From: Agrypnia vestita
Taxonomy: Eukaryota > Arthropoda > Insecta > Trichoptera > Phryganeidae
Assembly: GCA_016648135.1 (NCBI GenBank)
Contig: JADDOH010000486.1
Span: forward strand, 186,001-250,000
Direction of reading: 5' to 3'
Length of the DNA: 64,000 nucleotides
Shown: positions 1 through 12,434 of the stretch, piece by piece
Position numbering within the stretch: the stretch's first letter is position 1
Layout: every line of letters begins with the position of its first letter
Made by a program: the position numbers and the translations under genes
Notes under the pieces: model-generated
The model's input: the letters and a program-made list of their open reading frames with translations, nothing else
What the model was told of the DNA's origin: nothing
The model's database searches: none

Positions 1-2209
1 TAAATATTTTTACAATGTTTTTCGAGCAATTGACAAAAATTCGCTTTAATTCCACTTAACCTTTATAAAACGTAACCAGTATTATTGTGAGTTAAAACAA
101 TATGTATGAATCAATACAAACAAAGTTATTCGCGTCGGTAGCTCTTAGAATAATTTTCTTGTATACCTACTATAATAGTGATACAATCTAATACACAAAA
201 TATGTATGAGCTTTCTGACAATGTTTATATGAATCTGTAAAAAGGATGGTTTCTTTACAAATAAAGGCTTTGCCAATATTTAATTTGTTGAAAAAATAAA
301 GTACCTTAGTATTGCCGAAACTCAATGATGTGTTTTTTTTTTTTGTAAATCCACAACCGTTTTTTCATATTTCTTGTGCTTATTGTGTTATCTTTGTGTT
401 TATTGTGATTGAACAAAATTATTAATATAAAAAAAACTACACTTTGTATAAACCACATTAATTATTTGTATCATTATCATAATTTATGACCAAGATACAG
501 CTGTATTGAAACCAGTCGACGTTAAAAACTGTTATATTACATTAAACCAATATTTTCAATTTAAAAATTGATTCTCTTCAGAACAAATGTATACATGTAT
601 ATAAAGCTGGTAAAAAATTGCTTCATACATATTGTATGTAATATTTATATTGCAGTAATTTAGTATGAATCTTACAAGACGTATGCAGAATTCATATATC
701 CCAAGTCCTTGCCAATTTCAATATGGTGTAAAAAATTATGATCTCATATTAAACATAGGAAGCGATTTTCGATCTACAAGATTTAGATATACACTTAACA
801 CACAATTTTATCACTACCCAAAATCATTTTAATTTTCGTGGTATTAATAATCTACCCCAAACGATCAGAAAAAATGTTAAAATGAAATAAAAAAGCATAG
901 ATATATGCAAACACCTACTAGACACATAATATAATCATGAAACTGTTTTAAAATGCGCATTTTTACTTTGTAACTGTAATACTCCTTCTCTATACACGAG
1001 GTCTTCTGACTCTCAAAGAGTTAGAAAAATAAATTGTTCCCATTTTTGAAATGTTAAATGACATTAATTTTTGTAAAGAGAACAAAAGATAAAATGAAAA
1101 AATATATATTTTCAGCGGGAACCTTTTTTCACAACGAAGCAATTTATTAACAGCGAAAAATCACAATTGGCGCCGAATGAAAATGTTAAAAAGCCCAGAT
1201 GATTTTAGTTTTTGCGAAAAATCTACGCCGTCCAATAGGCAATCGCGTAGAGAAGCAATAAGGGTAACAGCTTTCCGTTTCGTGGCACGTATAAATGCAT
1301 AAATATGACAAAATCTAACAAAATATGATGGCGCGGATGGAAAAAATCGAAGTGCTGTTGCCGCGCGGGTGTGTTCCCGCGTCACTTGATACCCTTCAGG
1401 GCCGGTCCCATGTGTTGAATTTGCATTCAATTTATTTAAAGCCCTCTCCGCACGTACATTGGTGTCACTCGTGTGCTTCGTTCTTTATCTAGCGGCTGCC
1501 TATTGTGTTATAAATAAGTCGAATAATGTAGTTTTCAACTTAATTTTATTTGAAATGTCGGCAGATTTGCCTTGCTGAGACATTTTCAAACAATAAAAAA
1601 TATATTATTTTAATGAAAAATTAATAGTTTATTAAATATAGTTGAAAATTTACTGGTTGTTTGAAATTTCATGCCGTGAGTAACTTTATAATGTTATATT
1701 GAATTTTTATTTTCTTATTTATTTATTTATCTTCATCTTGTTACATGACATAGGAGATGGAGCTGCTCATCTCACTAAGAAGAACCTGTGCCGAGATGAG
1801 CAGCTGAACAATATAGTGAGAACAAAAAATAATAAAGATATACAATAAAAATATACAACAACAACAAAATATGAACGTAAATAAAATTCCAGCTTTGTGG
1901 CCAACGTTTCGCAATTTGTAAATAAAGTGAGACATTATATATCGGGGTGAAGTGCCTTTAAATTACATTTTAAATTGTCACTTTACCTTTTGATTCTAAA
2001 CTAAGAAAATTATGGTTTGAATCATCAATAAAAAGAACATACCTTATTTTTGTAATTAGTAACCGTTGTTTCGTTGATTTTATAAATAAATAAAGGCTTC
2101 AAAAATTATCAATTTCCTACAATGTACAACTCCTATTCTAGACAACTTGAAACGGCAGGGGTTTCACTAAAAGATACAATTAAAAGTTCTCGCATGCGTG
2201 GTGGTTTGG
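1..2209. other. AT-rich intergenic DNA, no gene seen
   Basis: No exon-like reading frame or recognisable domain was found. Positions about 1180-1500 are less AT-rich than their surroundings, but the reading frame there (minus strand) shows no family motif and I do not call it coding. Confidence 0.5.
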
Positions 2210-2500
2210 ATGTCACGGATATGAATAGTACTAGCTGGAAGAACGACATCTAAGATGGTACAGGCACATTAGACGGAGACCATCAGACACACGGTAAAGC
2301 AGACAATGTCGGAGAAGCTGAATCGAAAGTCATCCAGACGAAGAAGACCAAAGAACTCCTGGTCCTGGAGAGAAGCGGTTTAGATTAAAGTGACGCCCAG
2401 AACCGAAGAAAATACAACCTGAAAAGAGCCGACCCCAAAAGTCTGCCTAGACAATGCGTTGGGATAGTGCCAGGAAGAAGAAGAAGAAGAAGAAGGCAAA
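2210..2500 (+). pseudogene. Decayed 3' end of an RTE-like LINE
   Basis: A purine-rich stretch with broken frames reads like the tail of a LINE reverse transcriptase: Arg-Arg-Pro-Arg/Lys-Asn-Ser-Trp followed by fragments resembling Asn-Arg-Arg-Lys-Tyr-Asn-Leu-Lys-Arg-Ala-Asp-Pro. It ends in a GAA microsatellite near 2472-2496. A similar GAAGAA end closes the clearer LINE relic at 45.3 kb, which supports the reading. Frames are interrupted by stops, so this is a relic. Confidence 0.4.
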
Positions 2501-3714
2501 TATTATCAATTTCTCTCAATAACCTACTTTTTTCTAGTTATCTTATAATGTTGTAGACAGGTAGGCATTCTTGTCTTCCAATTTATAAAAATTTATTTAA
2601 CCTAAATATCTATGTATTTGTTTAATTAGTTTTATAGAATGTAACCCTAAAATTTATATTATACTTTGTAAGGTTTTCATCACAATTTACAGTTAGTTTA
2701 AAAATACTTTGTTTATTCATTTTGATTAAGTTGAACACTGTCATTTCGGTAGAGACATCTCACGTAATAGTACGGTTAGTTTAGGTACTAAGTTCGGCAG
2801 TTGTAATCACATCACCGCCAGCAATCTTGTTGTTCCTGTCTTTATGACACAAGTCGTTTAGATTAAGTCAGGCTAATTAGAATTTTTAATGTCACGCGAT
2901 CCATAACAGTCACAATACTTAATTTAAAAATATAGTGTTTTGTGATGCAAAGCTTTAAATAAGTTTAAAAATAGAATAGTATATCTCGGTGTATTGCTGG
3001 TGTTTCTATTTCTTTATATATAAAGATTCATTTCATTCCTCTCGACCCATTCAGACAGCACTTGAAATGGCGATTCTTAATATTGCCAGCATCTTGATCT
3101 CACGTACAAAGAAATCTTGGAGAAAAGCAAAAATGGCACATCTATAAAGCTTCGATCTAAAGACATCGCCAGCGGTTGCCCCAAAAATGTTCTCGGTTAT
3201 TAGACAACTAATAAGAAGGCATATCTTGAACTGTTAAGATAAAAATATGATGCTGAGAAATGAAACTGCCTCTTTTGCGCGGAATACTTATTTTACTTAT
3301 AAACTTATTTTCGCCTTGTTCCGTGAACCGATCTACAGATTACAGATTCTATGAGGAAGATATTGCACGGACTGTGTTCCTGGTATTGCAGAATAACCAA
3401 CTCAGCAAATTCTTTAATACTTGGACCGTATAATCCCACTCCATATATATTACCACTCTTGTTTCCTTAGCAACCGTGATCCTTCACAGAAGACAATTTT
3501 TTCCGGAATTATCAGTCGATTGATTGAAGTAATATGAATGATACCAAAGATTCTGCTAAGCATTATTAATACACACATACTCTGATAAGGCAAAAACGCT
3601 TTTTAAAATTAAATAATTTAAAAATATATTCTTGAACGGTAGGTAGGTACAAGAATATATTTTCATATTATTTTTTTTAATATTTAAAGCCTTAACTTTG
3701 TGGTTAGACATTGT
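2501..3714. other. Intergenic DNA, nothing recognised
   Basis: AT-rich sequence with no supported gene or repeat boundary. Confidence 0.4.
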
Positions 3715-3970
3715 AACAGAGTTTTAGTTAAATTAGTATAAACCACTACCAGATTTTAAGTCGGTTTCGAGACGTGCCCGTCTCTTCGTCAGGACCTGTA
3801 ACGCTACACTACTATGTTCACACCTATGTTCACAACACTATACACCACATGTTCACACCAATGTTCACAATACTATACACATGTGGTATATAGTGTTGTG
3901 AACATAGAACTCGAAACCGGTAGACCTAAAATCTGTTAGTGGTTTTTACTAATTCAACTAACCCTTTGTT
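3715..3970. mobile_element. Foldback element carrying a hammerhead-like core
   Basis: Two arms of about 60 nt pair: the left starts near 3715 with AACAGAGTTTTAGTTAAATT and the right ends near 3970 with the diverged complement. The centre (about 3823-3906) is a second palindrome built on GTTCACA/TGTGAAC words. The left arm contains, on the minus strand, the hammerhead-like motif listed separately. The right arm keeps the GAAACC half but has lost the other half of the core. This looks like two terminal pieces of a retroelement joined head to head, or a non-autonomous foldback element. Confidence 0.65.
3743..3793 (-). ncRNA. Hammerhead-ribozyme-like core (HHR-1)
   Basis: Read on the minus strand, the motif has the conserved CTGACGA box (CUGANGA), a perfect stem II (GAGACG, loop GGCA, CGTCTC), then GAAAC, then a short stem III (ACC paired with GGT) followed by A at the cleavage position. 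These are the defining core parts of a hammerhead ribozyme. A convincing stem I is not seen, so activity is uncertain. Such motifs are known from Penelope-like elements and other retroelements of animals, and this one sits in an arm of a foldback repeat. Confidence 0.6.
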
Positions 3971-5149
3971 AAAATATTTTCAAATTACTAGTCTACCACT
4001 AGCAAGATAAAATATTTTATCTTGCGATTGGTAGAGTAGATAAATATAGTATGAATGTATATGTACACATTTTTCTCGTAGCAATAAAAATCGAGGAGTT
4101 TCCGAGTAATGCTCGACAAAGATTGAACCCAAATTCGATCAAAACGAATTACCCGTGAGAATGATCCGAGAATATCGCGAGTCAACATCAACCAATTTTG
4201 TGACTTGTGCTTTGTATTCTAAAAATTCATTCGGGCCTCGGGGTTTTTATATTTTTAAGGATTACAAAACTCTGAATATCGGTTAACTCCAATTTAAGTA
4301 GACATTATTGCAAACAGTTGTTGGCGATTTTAAAGATATTTTTAGACTTTATTTTTATTATACGCATTATATTTATTTGTCAATTAACCCTTAGCTAAAA
4401 CTTTCCAAAGAATGCCAGGAAATTGTGACATATTTATATTATTTGTACTAATTAATTAACAGTTTTCCCTTGAATATTGAATTGGCTTTTACAGTTTCAT
4501 TATGATCTTTAAAATGGATGGAATAAAACTATCACTTTATTACTATTAAAGTGTTATTACTCTGCTTAAGTTCAATTATGTATTATACTACTCAAGTTTC
4601 GAGAGTGACAGAACCTCTCATCGACAGGTGAAGAATTGAAGTATTAATATTTAGTTTTATTTCATTCATTTAGAAATATTGAAGATTAATAAATAAATAT
4701 CTTTTAAATCTGTGATGCATTTCTAACATTCAAGCGTGGCTTAAAATCAATAAAAATTCACCCATCAGTAAAAAATAATTATTATTTAAGTAGAGACAGA
4801 TAATACAAAAATAAATAATTTAAATTTTGAGATTGATTACTTTTATTTGTTATGTATATCGTTCAAGCAACTCGACGAAAGTCTTGATTTTTTGTGTAAG
4901 AATATATAGGCATAGAATAAAATTATAAAGAAAAATATCTCGCACGTTCATTAAACTAACGTTTATTCAATAAAAACACCCATCACAACTTAATTTAGTA
5001 CACATCAATGGTTTTAACCTCAAAAACCTCGCGATATTAAGTCTTCGATATGTAACATATCGAACGTAAAAAAATTAAAATATTTCCAAGAACAACAGAA
5101 GTGAAATGTATTTTTTTATTATGTTCTTGTTTTTTAAAAGAACGTAGAT
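3971..5149. other. AT-rich intergenic DNA, nothing recognised
   Basis: Open frames here are short and carry no family motifs. No RNA gene or repeat end was identified. Confidence 0.4.
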
Positions 5150-5312
5150 AAGAATACGGAATAGGTGTCGCATCAATATTTCTTACTTTTTAAAAATTAA
5201 GCTAAACGCTTGTACTATGCAAATAGGACCATCCTGCTGGTGTCCACTAACTACAGTATCACTGACGAAAGAAACTACACTAAACTAGAAAGCCACTACA
5301 CCAACGAGTTAC
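5150..5312 (-). repeat. tRNA-derived SINE, diverged copy
   Basis: The minus strand matches the SINE family seen best at 48,952-49,141: a head with GTTGGTGTAGTGG-type A-box sequence, a poorly kept B box, and a body containing CTTAGCTTA/AATTTTT and TGATGCGACACCTATTCCGT. Several substitutions in the head show age. Confidence 0.6.
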
Positions 5313-5572
5313 CCATATATAAATATAAAATAATATAAAACGTAATAATTTCATGACTTTGGAAGGTGAAAATAATTACAACATCGCATCAGCTAATATA
5401 TTTTTCAATTTTAAAGGACAATTTTAAAACTATGATGTATTCAGAATTAAAATATAGCTTATATTTGTTTTATATTTATGTTTTCAATCCTTAATCTCGA
5501 AATCTATCTTCTTCTCTTCCTCCTGAAACTGACAATGTGGTTAGATTTTTGTGTAATTATACCATCAGCATA

Positions 5573-6122
5573 TACAGGGTTATTTGTAAAACATTAATAA
5601 CCTCGCAGGACTATACTCCTGCCTTCGTTATGAGTCAAAAATGTTCAAGCTATTATGACTTAATATCAATAGTTATGGAGGTATGCGACATCAAAGTTTA
5701 CAATTTTTTTTCAATATTTCTCACTAACTTTTTATAAAATGTTGGACTATCATTACAGTAACTCATATCGATTACGAAAAATTCATTCGTTTCAATATAA
5801 GTCAAATAAAATGATAAAAACCCTGAAAAAATTCCAATTGGAATGTTTTCCAATTGGAATTGTAATTCGTTTTTATTTTTTTATTTGACTTGTATTAAAG
5901 AGAATGAATTTTTCATATTCGATATAAGTTACTATAATGATAGTCCAACGTTTTACAAAAAATAAGTCAGAAATATTGAAAAAAAAAAATGCAAACTTTG
6001 ATGTCGCATATCTCCTTAACTATTGATATTATTAGGTCATAATAGCTTGAACATTTTCGACTCATAATCAAGGCAGGTATATAGTCCTGCGAGGTTATTA
6101 ATGTTTTACAAATAACCCTGTA
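5573..6122. mobile_element. Foldback element FB copy A, complete
   Basis: This is a 550-bp inverted repeat. The ends read TACAGGGTTATTTG and CAAATAACCCTGTA. Each arm carries the same landmarks: CCTCGCAGGACTATA, a TATGAGTC word, AATATCAATAGTTA, GGACTATCATTACAGTAACT and AAGTCAAATAAAATGA. The centre is a short AATTCCAATTGGAAT palindrome. No coding frame is preserved. Five related copies lie in the window (24.5, 35.1, 50.5, 51.2 and 57.5/58.5 kb), so it is a mobile foldback family. TA-flanked CAGGGT ends suggest a Tc1/mariner-type mobiliser, which is inference. Confidence 0.75.
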
Positions 6123-6199
6123 TAACGACAAGCCTATTATTGTTTTACGCTTACGTACAATATAAAACACGTTATGTGAGATTATTAATTTACGAGTTG

Positions 6200-6760
6200 A
6201 AAAATTCAGTATGAAATGTTGTTTCCTATTACGCAGTGTCTTCGAATCGAATGCTGATCCCGTCTCCGGACGATTAAGCACAAATGTCACTGCAGCATCC
6301 CTCCCGCGGACCTGCCCCGCCGCAGCCCCCAGCTCTCCCCACACGGGGTGGTGTAATGTACGTCGCAAACTGTGCGAGGCTATTCCGAAAGTGCCGACTC
6401 GACGATCTTCCAAGTCGCGATCCATTCGTATGCAAATTCCCCATGTTGGCCCGCGCATCCAGCCTCAGCCTGGCCGTATAAAAAGGATATAATAGAATAA
6501 ACCTCCGACAAAGGCTTTCCGGCGAAAGTTTTCCTTTCTGCGGTGTGCGTGCCTGTACCTATATCTGGTCCGAGCCCGCCGTTATTTCTAAGTAGGTAGT
6601 TTGTAAACTTGGTCCAAAACAGGAGGGCCCGTGTACTGCTGTTCGAGCATAAATCTATGAGTCTGGGGGCACCAGCTCCCTGGAGCAACTTGATTCTTTC
6701 GGATGGCTTATGTTTTCAGCGGATTACGCTGCTGAGCAAGCGCGAGCACGCACGGAGAGC
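6200..6760. other. GC-richer unique block, function unknown
   Basis: Positions about 6240-6760 are much richer in G+C than the flanks and contain several overlapping open frames on both strands, none with a recognised domain or matching splice sites. It could be a conserved non-coding element, an old exon or a repeat fragment. I see nothing that decides between these. Confidence 0.3.
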
Positions 6761-6922
6761 GTCCTATCGGAAGAGTTATTTAGTACCGCTAATTCTAAAA
6801 GCACATTTATTTACAGCTTAATGGAAGTACACATTACTTTATTAGATATAAATACACACAAAGAAATCCCATTACCGATTTCTTTCACATTAACATTTGT
6901 CTACAGCTTACATAACGATTAA

Positions 6923-7610
6923 TTAATATTTTTCAAAGATATGCTGCCTCCTTATAGGTAACACAGTCTCATGTTTAGAGAGGGAGTTTGTTTAAATTTT
7001 TTTTATAACATAATAATAATTATTTATTCAAGAACACATTCATATTTGTGAAGTTGTAATTTTTCAGAACAAAGTTCTGTGAAATATTTAATAACCAAAT
7101 TAATTAATCAATTAGAAAGACATACAGAAAAATCTAATTCACGAAAAAATATTAAGTTACTACTGGGATTCGAACCCAGGTCACCTCCTTTCCGGGGCCG
7201 GTGCTCTGACCACTAAGCTATAGCAACCCTCTATGTTTCCGTGAATATATCGACCTTATATGTAGTTCTTATTTTTATTAATTGATTAATTTTTATTTTT
7301 GTCCATAGAGCAATCCACTTTTTTGATACGGTAGTTGAAATTACTTTGCAATGCCACCGCTAGATGGACGCCATGATTAATTGAATAATTCATTTTTATT
7401 TGGACATACATTTATACAACAGATATTATATATTCAAGAACACATTCATATTTGTGAAGTTGTAATTTTTCAGAACAAAGTTCTGTGAAATATTTAATAA
7501 CCAAATTAATTAATCAACCAGTAGTAACCTAATATTTTTTCGTGAATTAGATTTTTCTGTATGTCTTTCTAATTGATTAATTAATTTGGTTATTAATAAT
7601 AATTAATTTC
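6923..7610. repeat. Rearranged tRNA-derived SINE, duplicated and inverted
   Basis: A block of about 85 nt beginning TATTCAAGAACACATTCATA near 7027 recurs directly near 7430. The segment after it in the first copy (about 7108-7160, with AGAAAGACATACAGAAAAAT) reappears inverted at about 7520-7590. The first copy continues into the tRNA-like head at 7154-7226. A tail segment related to AATTAGAAAGACATA also occurs near 17,079. The arrangement points to a SINE that was copied and refolded during insertion or repair. Confidence 0.6.
7154..7226 (-). pseudogene. tRNA-like SINE head (tRNA pseudogene)
   Basis: On the minus strand GTTGCTA pairs with TAGTAAC as an acceptor stem, the D arm GCTT/GAGC forms, and the T arm is CTGGG-TTCGAAT-CCCAG with an intact B box (GGTTCGAATCC). 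The anticodon arm does not pair, so this is not a working tRNA. Because the same tail sequence follows it as in neighbouring repeats, it is best read as the pol III promoter head of a SINE. Confidence 0.65.
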
Positions 7611-7654
7611 ACAGTTTTTGAGTACTTAATAATTATTTATAATTCTTTAATTTT

Positions 7655-7870
7655 CATCACCATATTCGTCCCCTTACATCTGCTCGACAAGGTGCTTCCA
7701 TCTTCCATTGTCTTACGCCCTTTCCGTACTAGTTGAACAATCAATAATATTTTTTGCTGTATGTCCTAGCTTAGTTAACCCTCGGTTGCCAAGAAGATAC
7801 ATACTGGCAGTCGCTTATCTGGCATTCGTAAGACATGTCCAAGCCTACTGAGAACTTCCAATCATTCCGA
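7655..7870 (-). pseudogene. RTE-like LINE C-terminal relic
   Basis: The minus strand encodes Leu-Gly-His-Val-Leu-Arg-Met-Pro-Asp-Lys-Arg-Leu-Pro, the conserved C-terminal signature of many RTE-like reverse transcriptases. The downstream CTCGACAAGGTGCTTCCAT block also occurs, diverged, at 18,350 next to the same motif. It is a short non-functional 3' fragment. Confidence 0.6.
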
Positions 7871-8034
7871 TGTTTCATATAAATTATTTTAAATTTCACT
7901 TGAACAGGGCTTCATACAGCAGCGTATAGAAACCGGCTGATAAAGATGATTGTATATTCACTCGTGAGAATAATAGATGAGTGGGTGTCGGATGGAATTG
8001 AATCATTAAAAATCTTGGCATGTACGAAAAACGA

Positions 8035-8195
8035 TAGATAACACGCTCGCCTAGTGGTCTGATGGTCGGTGGTTCGAGCCTCATTCCATGGTACCGGCAA
8101 GTTAGTTCCATGTTCGTATCACCGGCTTTTAGCTTAGTTTGTAAAAAAATAAAATATTAATTCGACGCGTATTCCATGTTCGCATATCTATTTTT
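8035..8195 (+). repeat. tRNA-derived SINE, 5'-truncated
   Basis: It matches the SINE family at 48,952: ACACGCTCGCCTAGTGGTCT, then the B box GGTTCGAGCC, the GGCAAGTTAGT word, the TTTAGCTTAGTTTG word and a body end CGTATTCCATGTTCGCAT followed by T-rich DNA. The first part of the head is missing or diverged. Confidence 0.65.
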
Positions 8196-11100
8196 TTTTA
8201 TCTGCCAGTAAAACAAACAATTACAAAAACGATTCATTATCATACGACTGATGTCAATTTCATTGGCACGCTATTTTTATTTTGTCTATGCAATATTTTT
8301 TACAGAACACTAATGTACTTTTTTTTACATCAGATGAAATAAATAAATTAGTGAGGGAAATAAAATAATATTACCAAAACAGATTAAATTGAAATTTTTA
8401 TGAAATTGTCCGTATTATGATACTTTATACTTGGTACCGAATAGTACAGTCAAAATCGTTAGTAATATCCATAAAGTATATTCGTTTTAATCTCAACGGA
8501 AAGCGTCAATTGGTTCGGTTTATTTTAATGCAATCAATTTGAAAATAAATTGATTCGATATAATCGAAACAATCAACCAATTTAAATTCGTTTGATTTCC
8601 ATAAAAATTAGTTTCCATCCCCCCACGGTTGGAATCCAATTCACTCCAAACCGAGTGAGTGTTATTGTAATTAGCACCAAACTACGTTTCCCTATTAATT
8701 TATTACGATTTCCATTGTACCTTCAATTATACAAATGTATCCAATGGTAATTCACACCGCGGTGGAAGGAAAACAGAGAAACAGCAACATTACTACGGTC
8801 CGTGAAAGGAAATATTACGATGCGGCTTGGCCATTCCCCGTTTCCTAAACTTTCATATATTTTTATATTTTCATTTTAATTCAATTTATATTTAAATACG
8901 CGGTTTTTACACTATTTTCTTAATACCAACGCTGAATTCTTTTATAAATCAAAATGGGACTAATTTTTTCTACTACGTAAGCAAGACAACACAAGGATAA
9001 AATAAATTATTATTTATTCATTAGTGACCTCATGAGACCTCCATGAGTCATTACAGAGCGCCGCCCATCCCTTTACATCATTTCTGTGGTCCAATAAGCT
9101 GGGCATCCGCCTACATCTTGCAGGTATATCTTGATATCATCAGTGATACTCCTCTTGTCCTTAACCATTTTGTGTATTATTAAGGCTTTGTGTTAAGGGA
9201 CTTATACACCCGCTATATATCTCGCCTACCGCAGCTTCCTTGCTGTCACTTTCTCTGGATATCTCGTGCAGCACTCCATTCCCAATGTTTCAAATACTTT
9301 ATCCACCTTCGATTCTCCGGTTTGATTATCAAGAGAGTGACGGATGAGCCTCTGACGTCATAAATTAAGAAAAACAAGGATGGAACACTTTTATAAATAA
9401 AAACCCCGGTCCAGCAGGTTGGAGGTTGTACTAAGAGCTGATAGAATTGTTGCGACAGACAACTGAAAGTAACGGTCCTAAAAGAGGAATCAGCCCAGTG
9501 ATGAGACGAGGATACGATGCTACGAGGATACAAAGCTACCCTCAGTATTTTGACAGAGAACATGACGCAAAACTGTGAGTCATCCTTAAATAAGATGATT
9601 AGGTGAGAGATTCCTAGCGCTAGGAATATCTATCTATCTAGGAATCATATTTAAGAATGACTCTACTCATGTAGAGGAAAAAATAGGCCAACACGGAATA
9701 TTGAATGCCGATGATGGTACTCATCGGATAGTTTTTTTTTTGTATTTATTTGCATACATAGGTATGTTCTTATTCGTTTTCCTGTAATATAACATGCATA
9801 CTTTAAAAATATTGCACTTCACCTCATTTAATTCCATTATTTTAATAAATAGCCTGGACAATTAACAAAGGATTTCAGGGTTGAAACATATTATTGAACA
9901 TTTTACAATAAAAACCGCATTTTACATAATACTACCGCTCGGACATATCAACTTACAATGAAATGTCAAAATTTCGAAAATTTTACTACCGACTGTTATT
10001 TATTTATCATTAGTTACATCAGGGCGATGATGGAAAGAACTGATTAATTTTTATTATTAAATTATTAAAGGGCGCGACTCATTTTATTTCGTATAAACAT
10101 TCACGAAAAATAAAGCGACATCTATTTTCGTTATAAATCAGAACAGTCTATTTCGGATTCCTTTTATATTTGAATCTTCAGTAAACGGAGATATTTTGTT
10201 TTTTAGGTGATTTTGTAATTGTATGTACATTTACATAAAATTGTAATTTTTAGATTTCTTCCTTTACCACAGACCTCGGTCTAGTTAAGAAGGCAGTGAA
10301 AATCTGTTTCATTAACACTAAAAACAATACGATATTGTATATTACAGAAAAAAATTGATTTAAATGTACATTATACTTTACTAACCGTGTACGCTTAAAT
10401 AAATAAATCTAAAAGGAAATAATTTGTATATTGATAACTAATCAAGCAGCATTATTTTCAATTGGTTTTTCAAACTACGACAGATTAATCTCTCAAACAC
10501 AATTCATCGGATAAAAGATTCAGAATCTATTCTTCGGTGGAGTGGGGAGTACTTAAATTAAACCAAGAATTTACCTTTCATTTCTGGATAATGTATACCC
10601 ACGTATATGTAAAATATAATGGTGGAATGTGAAATTACTTATTGCGAGTTTCGTTTAAATGATTTCCGGAATGCAAAACGCGGAGGGAGTCAAGTGCTGG
10701 CTGGAATTGTATATTATCAGGTCACGTGCCGAACTCCTGCGTGGATATTAACACGAAGCTTGGATTTCCCGGGAAATTTCACGGCAGAATTGACGTTAAT
10801 CGAAATGTGCAACCAATCGTGAGGTTATCCCTTAATCAAATAGACTTGTATTTAATAATATTATACCGGCAAAAGTATTCAGAACATTCCGAGGGAAAAC
10901 TTTGCGAGGGTTCGCCTAGGAAATTCTTTGAATTCACGAATCGTCCGTTGGAAAATAACCATTTGCGTCAGTGTTTTACTATCCAATTTCACCCGAGATT
11001 TGATTCTTCTTAAATGAATTAATTTCGTATTTTTTTATATTTTTAATGAAAAACACTGAAAAAAATTAATGCTGCAAGAAAAAAAGGCCGAAATATTTTA

Positions 11101-11918
11101 AGTTATCACAAACAAAAAACAAAAGCAAATCTCAACATATTCAAACAACAATATGAACTAATTAATATGGCGCCTTGACTCATCTTTTGACAGCTGAATG
11201 GATTTTTCCAAATACTATAGCTCATGGTGAAAATAACTGAAAATAGTCGCGCTGTTCTTGCAATTTTAGACAGAATAAGCAGAGAGACCGCTTGAGATTT
11301 AAAGTTAGTACTATTAAAAGATATATAACAAGAAGCTGTCCGTTTTTTTTTTTGTATGGCACTAACCTCAACTGAGCAATAAACACGTATTATATGCAAT
11401 AATATTAAATTTTCTAGAATTTTCTCATTGGTTTGCGGTAACGTAATAGTTTTATGTTTTGACCTATTGCATAACATTGTACACTTCAACAATTTTGAAG
11501 AGATTAATATTACATAAAATAAGTACGTTTGTTTATTTCTAACATTATTTACTAATTTCTACATGTCCAAACATGAATTTAAAGTCAATGTTTCTGCTAT
11601 TATAACATCAATTTTGACATTTAACCAATGTGACCTCTTGAAATTTCTCATAGAAACTGTACACATAGGTAAATACGTATATCCCGTCTATTTAAGAGGA
11701 GATATTATAACAATCTGATTACGCCGAGAATAGGAAGGAGTAAATGTTATTGAACAAATATATTTTTTGCGTTTGGAGGATTCGCGAATTTTTTGAACCA
11801 TTTTTTACATTTATAGGCATTTCGCTTTACAATTTAAATAAATCTAACGCGGCTTTGAGAATGATCATCCAGATTTTTTTTTCACCAAAACATTACTAAG
11901 AATACTATTTATCAGGGA
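8196..11918. other. Long gene-free stretch
   Basis: No supported gene. Slightly GC-richer blocks at about 8610-8850, 9020-9600 and 10,620-11,000 carry short open frames on both strands without domain signatures. The 9020-9240 part may be another decayed LINE tail, but no diagnostic motif survives. The rest is AT-rich. Confidence 0.4.
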
Positions 11919-12140
11919 CGTGAAGTGAGAATAAATAGCATAAACTTTTACCTTTTTGAAAAAAATTAAAGTTAAATATTTATCTGGCAGAATATTATGA
12001 AATATTAAAATCTGAATACTATATTAAATATTTTGATAGTAATATTACGAGTTATATGTCTTATGTCGGTTTCTTTTCAAAATACGTGCTAAGGAAAAAC
12101 TCATGCTTCTTGTTTTCTCTCACTGCACGCCGCTGCTTTT
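11919..12140. mobile_element. Short hAT-like non-autonomous element, copy 1
   Basis: The left end CAGGGACGTGAAGTGAGAAT and the right end CTCACTGCACGCCGCTG are imperfect inverted ends. The interior (TCTGGCAGAATATTATGAAA, then ATTACGAGTTATATGTCTTA) matches a second copy at 45,827-46,055. CAG-type ends rich in GCGTG are typical of hAT-derived elements, but no target duplication was confirmed. No transposase frame is present. Confidence 0.55.
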
Positions 12141-12434
12141 TATTTAGTTTTTGTGACTTACAAATATTTCTGAATGATTTCTATAATGATTATTTAAAAA
12201 GCCGTGTAGTAATTCAATGTTGATCACACTTAAGGATTTCGTATTTTGTTAGATAAGCACACAAAGTAAACTCAGCAATTAGCCTCGCATTAGGCTTCAC
12301 TTGGATCTCGAAACAAACTCAAAACAGAACTCGAAATGCAAGGCGAAAATCCCTTTGAAAATGGCCAGTGCTATCTGTCCAAAACGTTGGGTATTACAGT
12401 CTTTTTTAAAACTACAAGACCACACGGGTTACCT

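Noticed and set aside
6211..6492. Open frames on both strands in a GC-richer block
   Set aside because: Three overlapping frames with no domain, no splice context and no repeat partner. Open frames are expected by chance in GC-rich DNA.
7154..7226. Functional tRNA gene
   Set aside because: Acceptor, D and T arms pair but the anticodon stem does not. The sequence continues into a repeated SINE tail.
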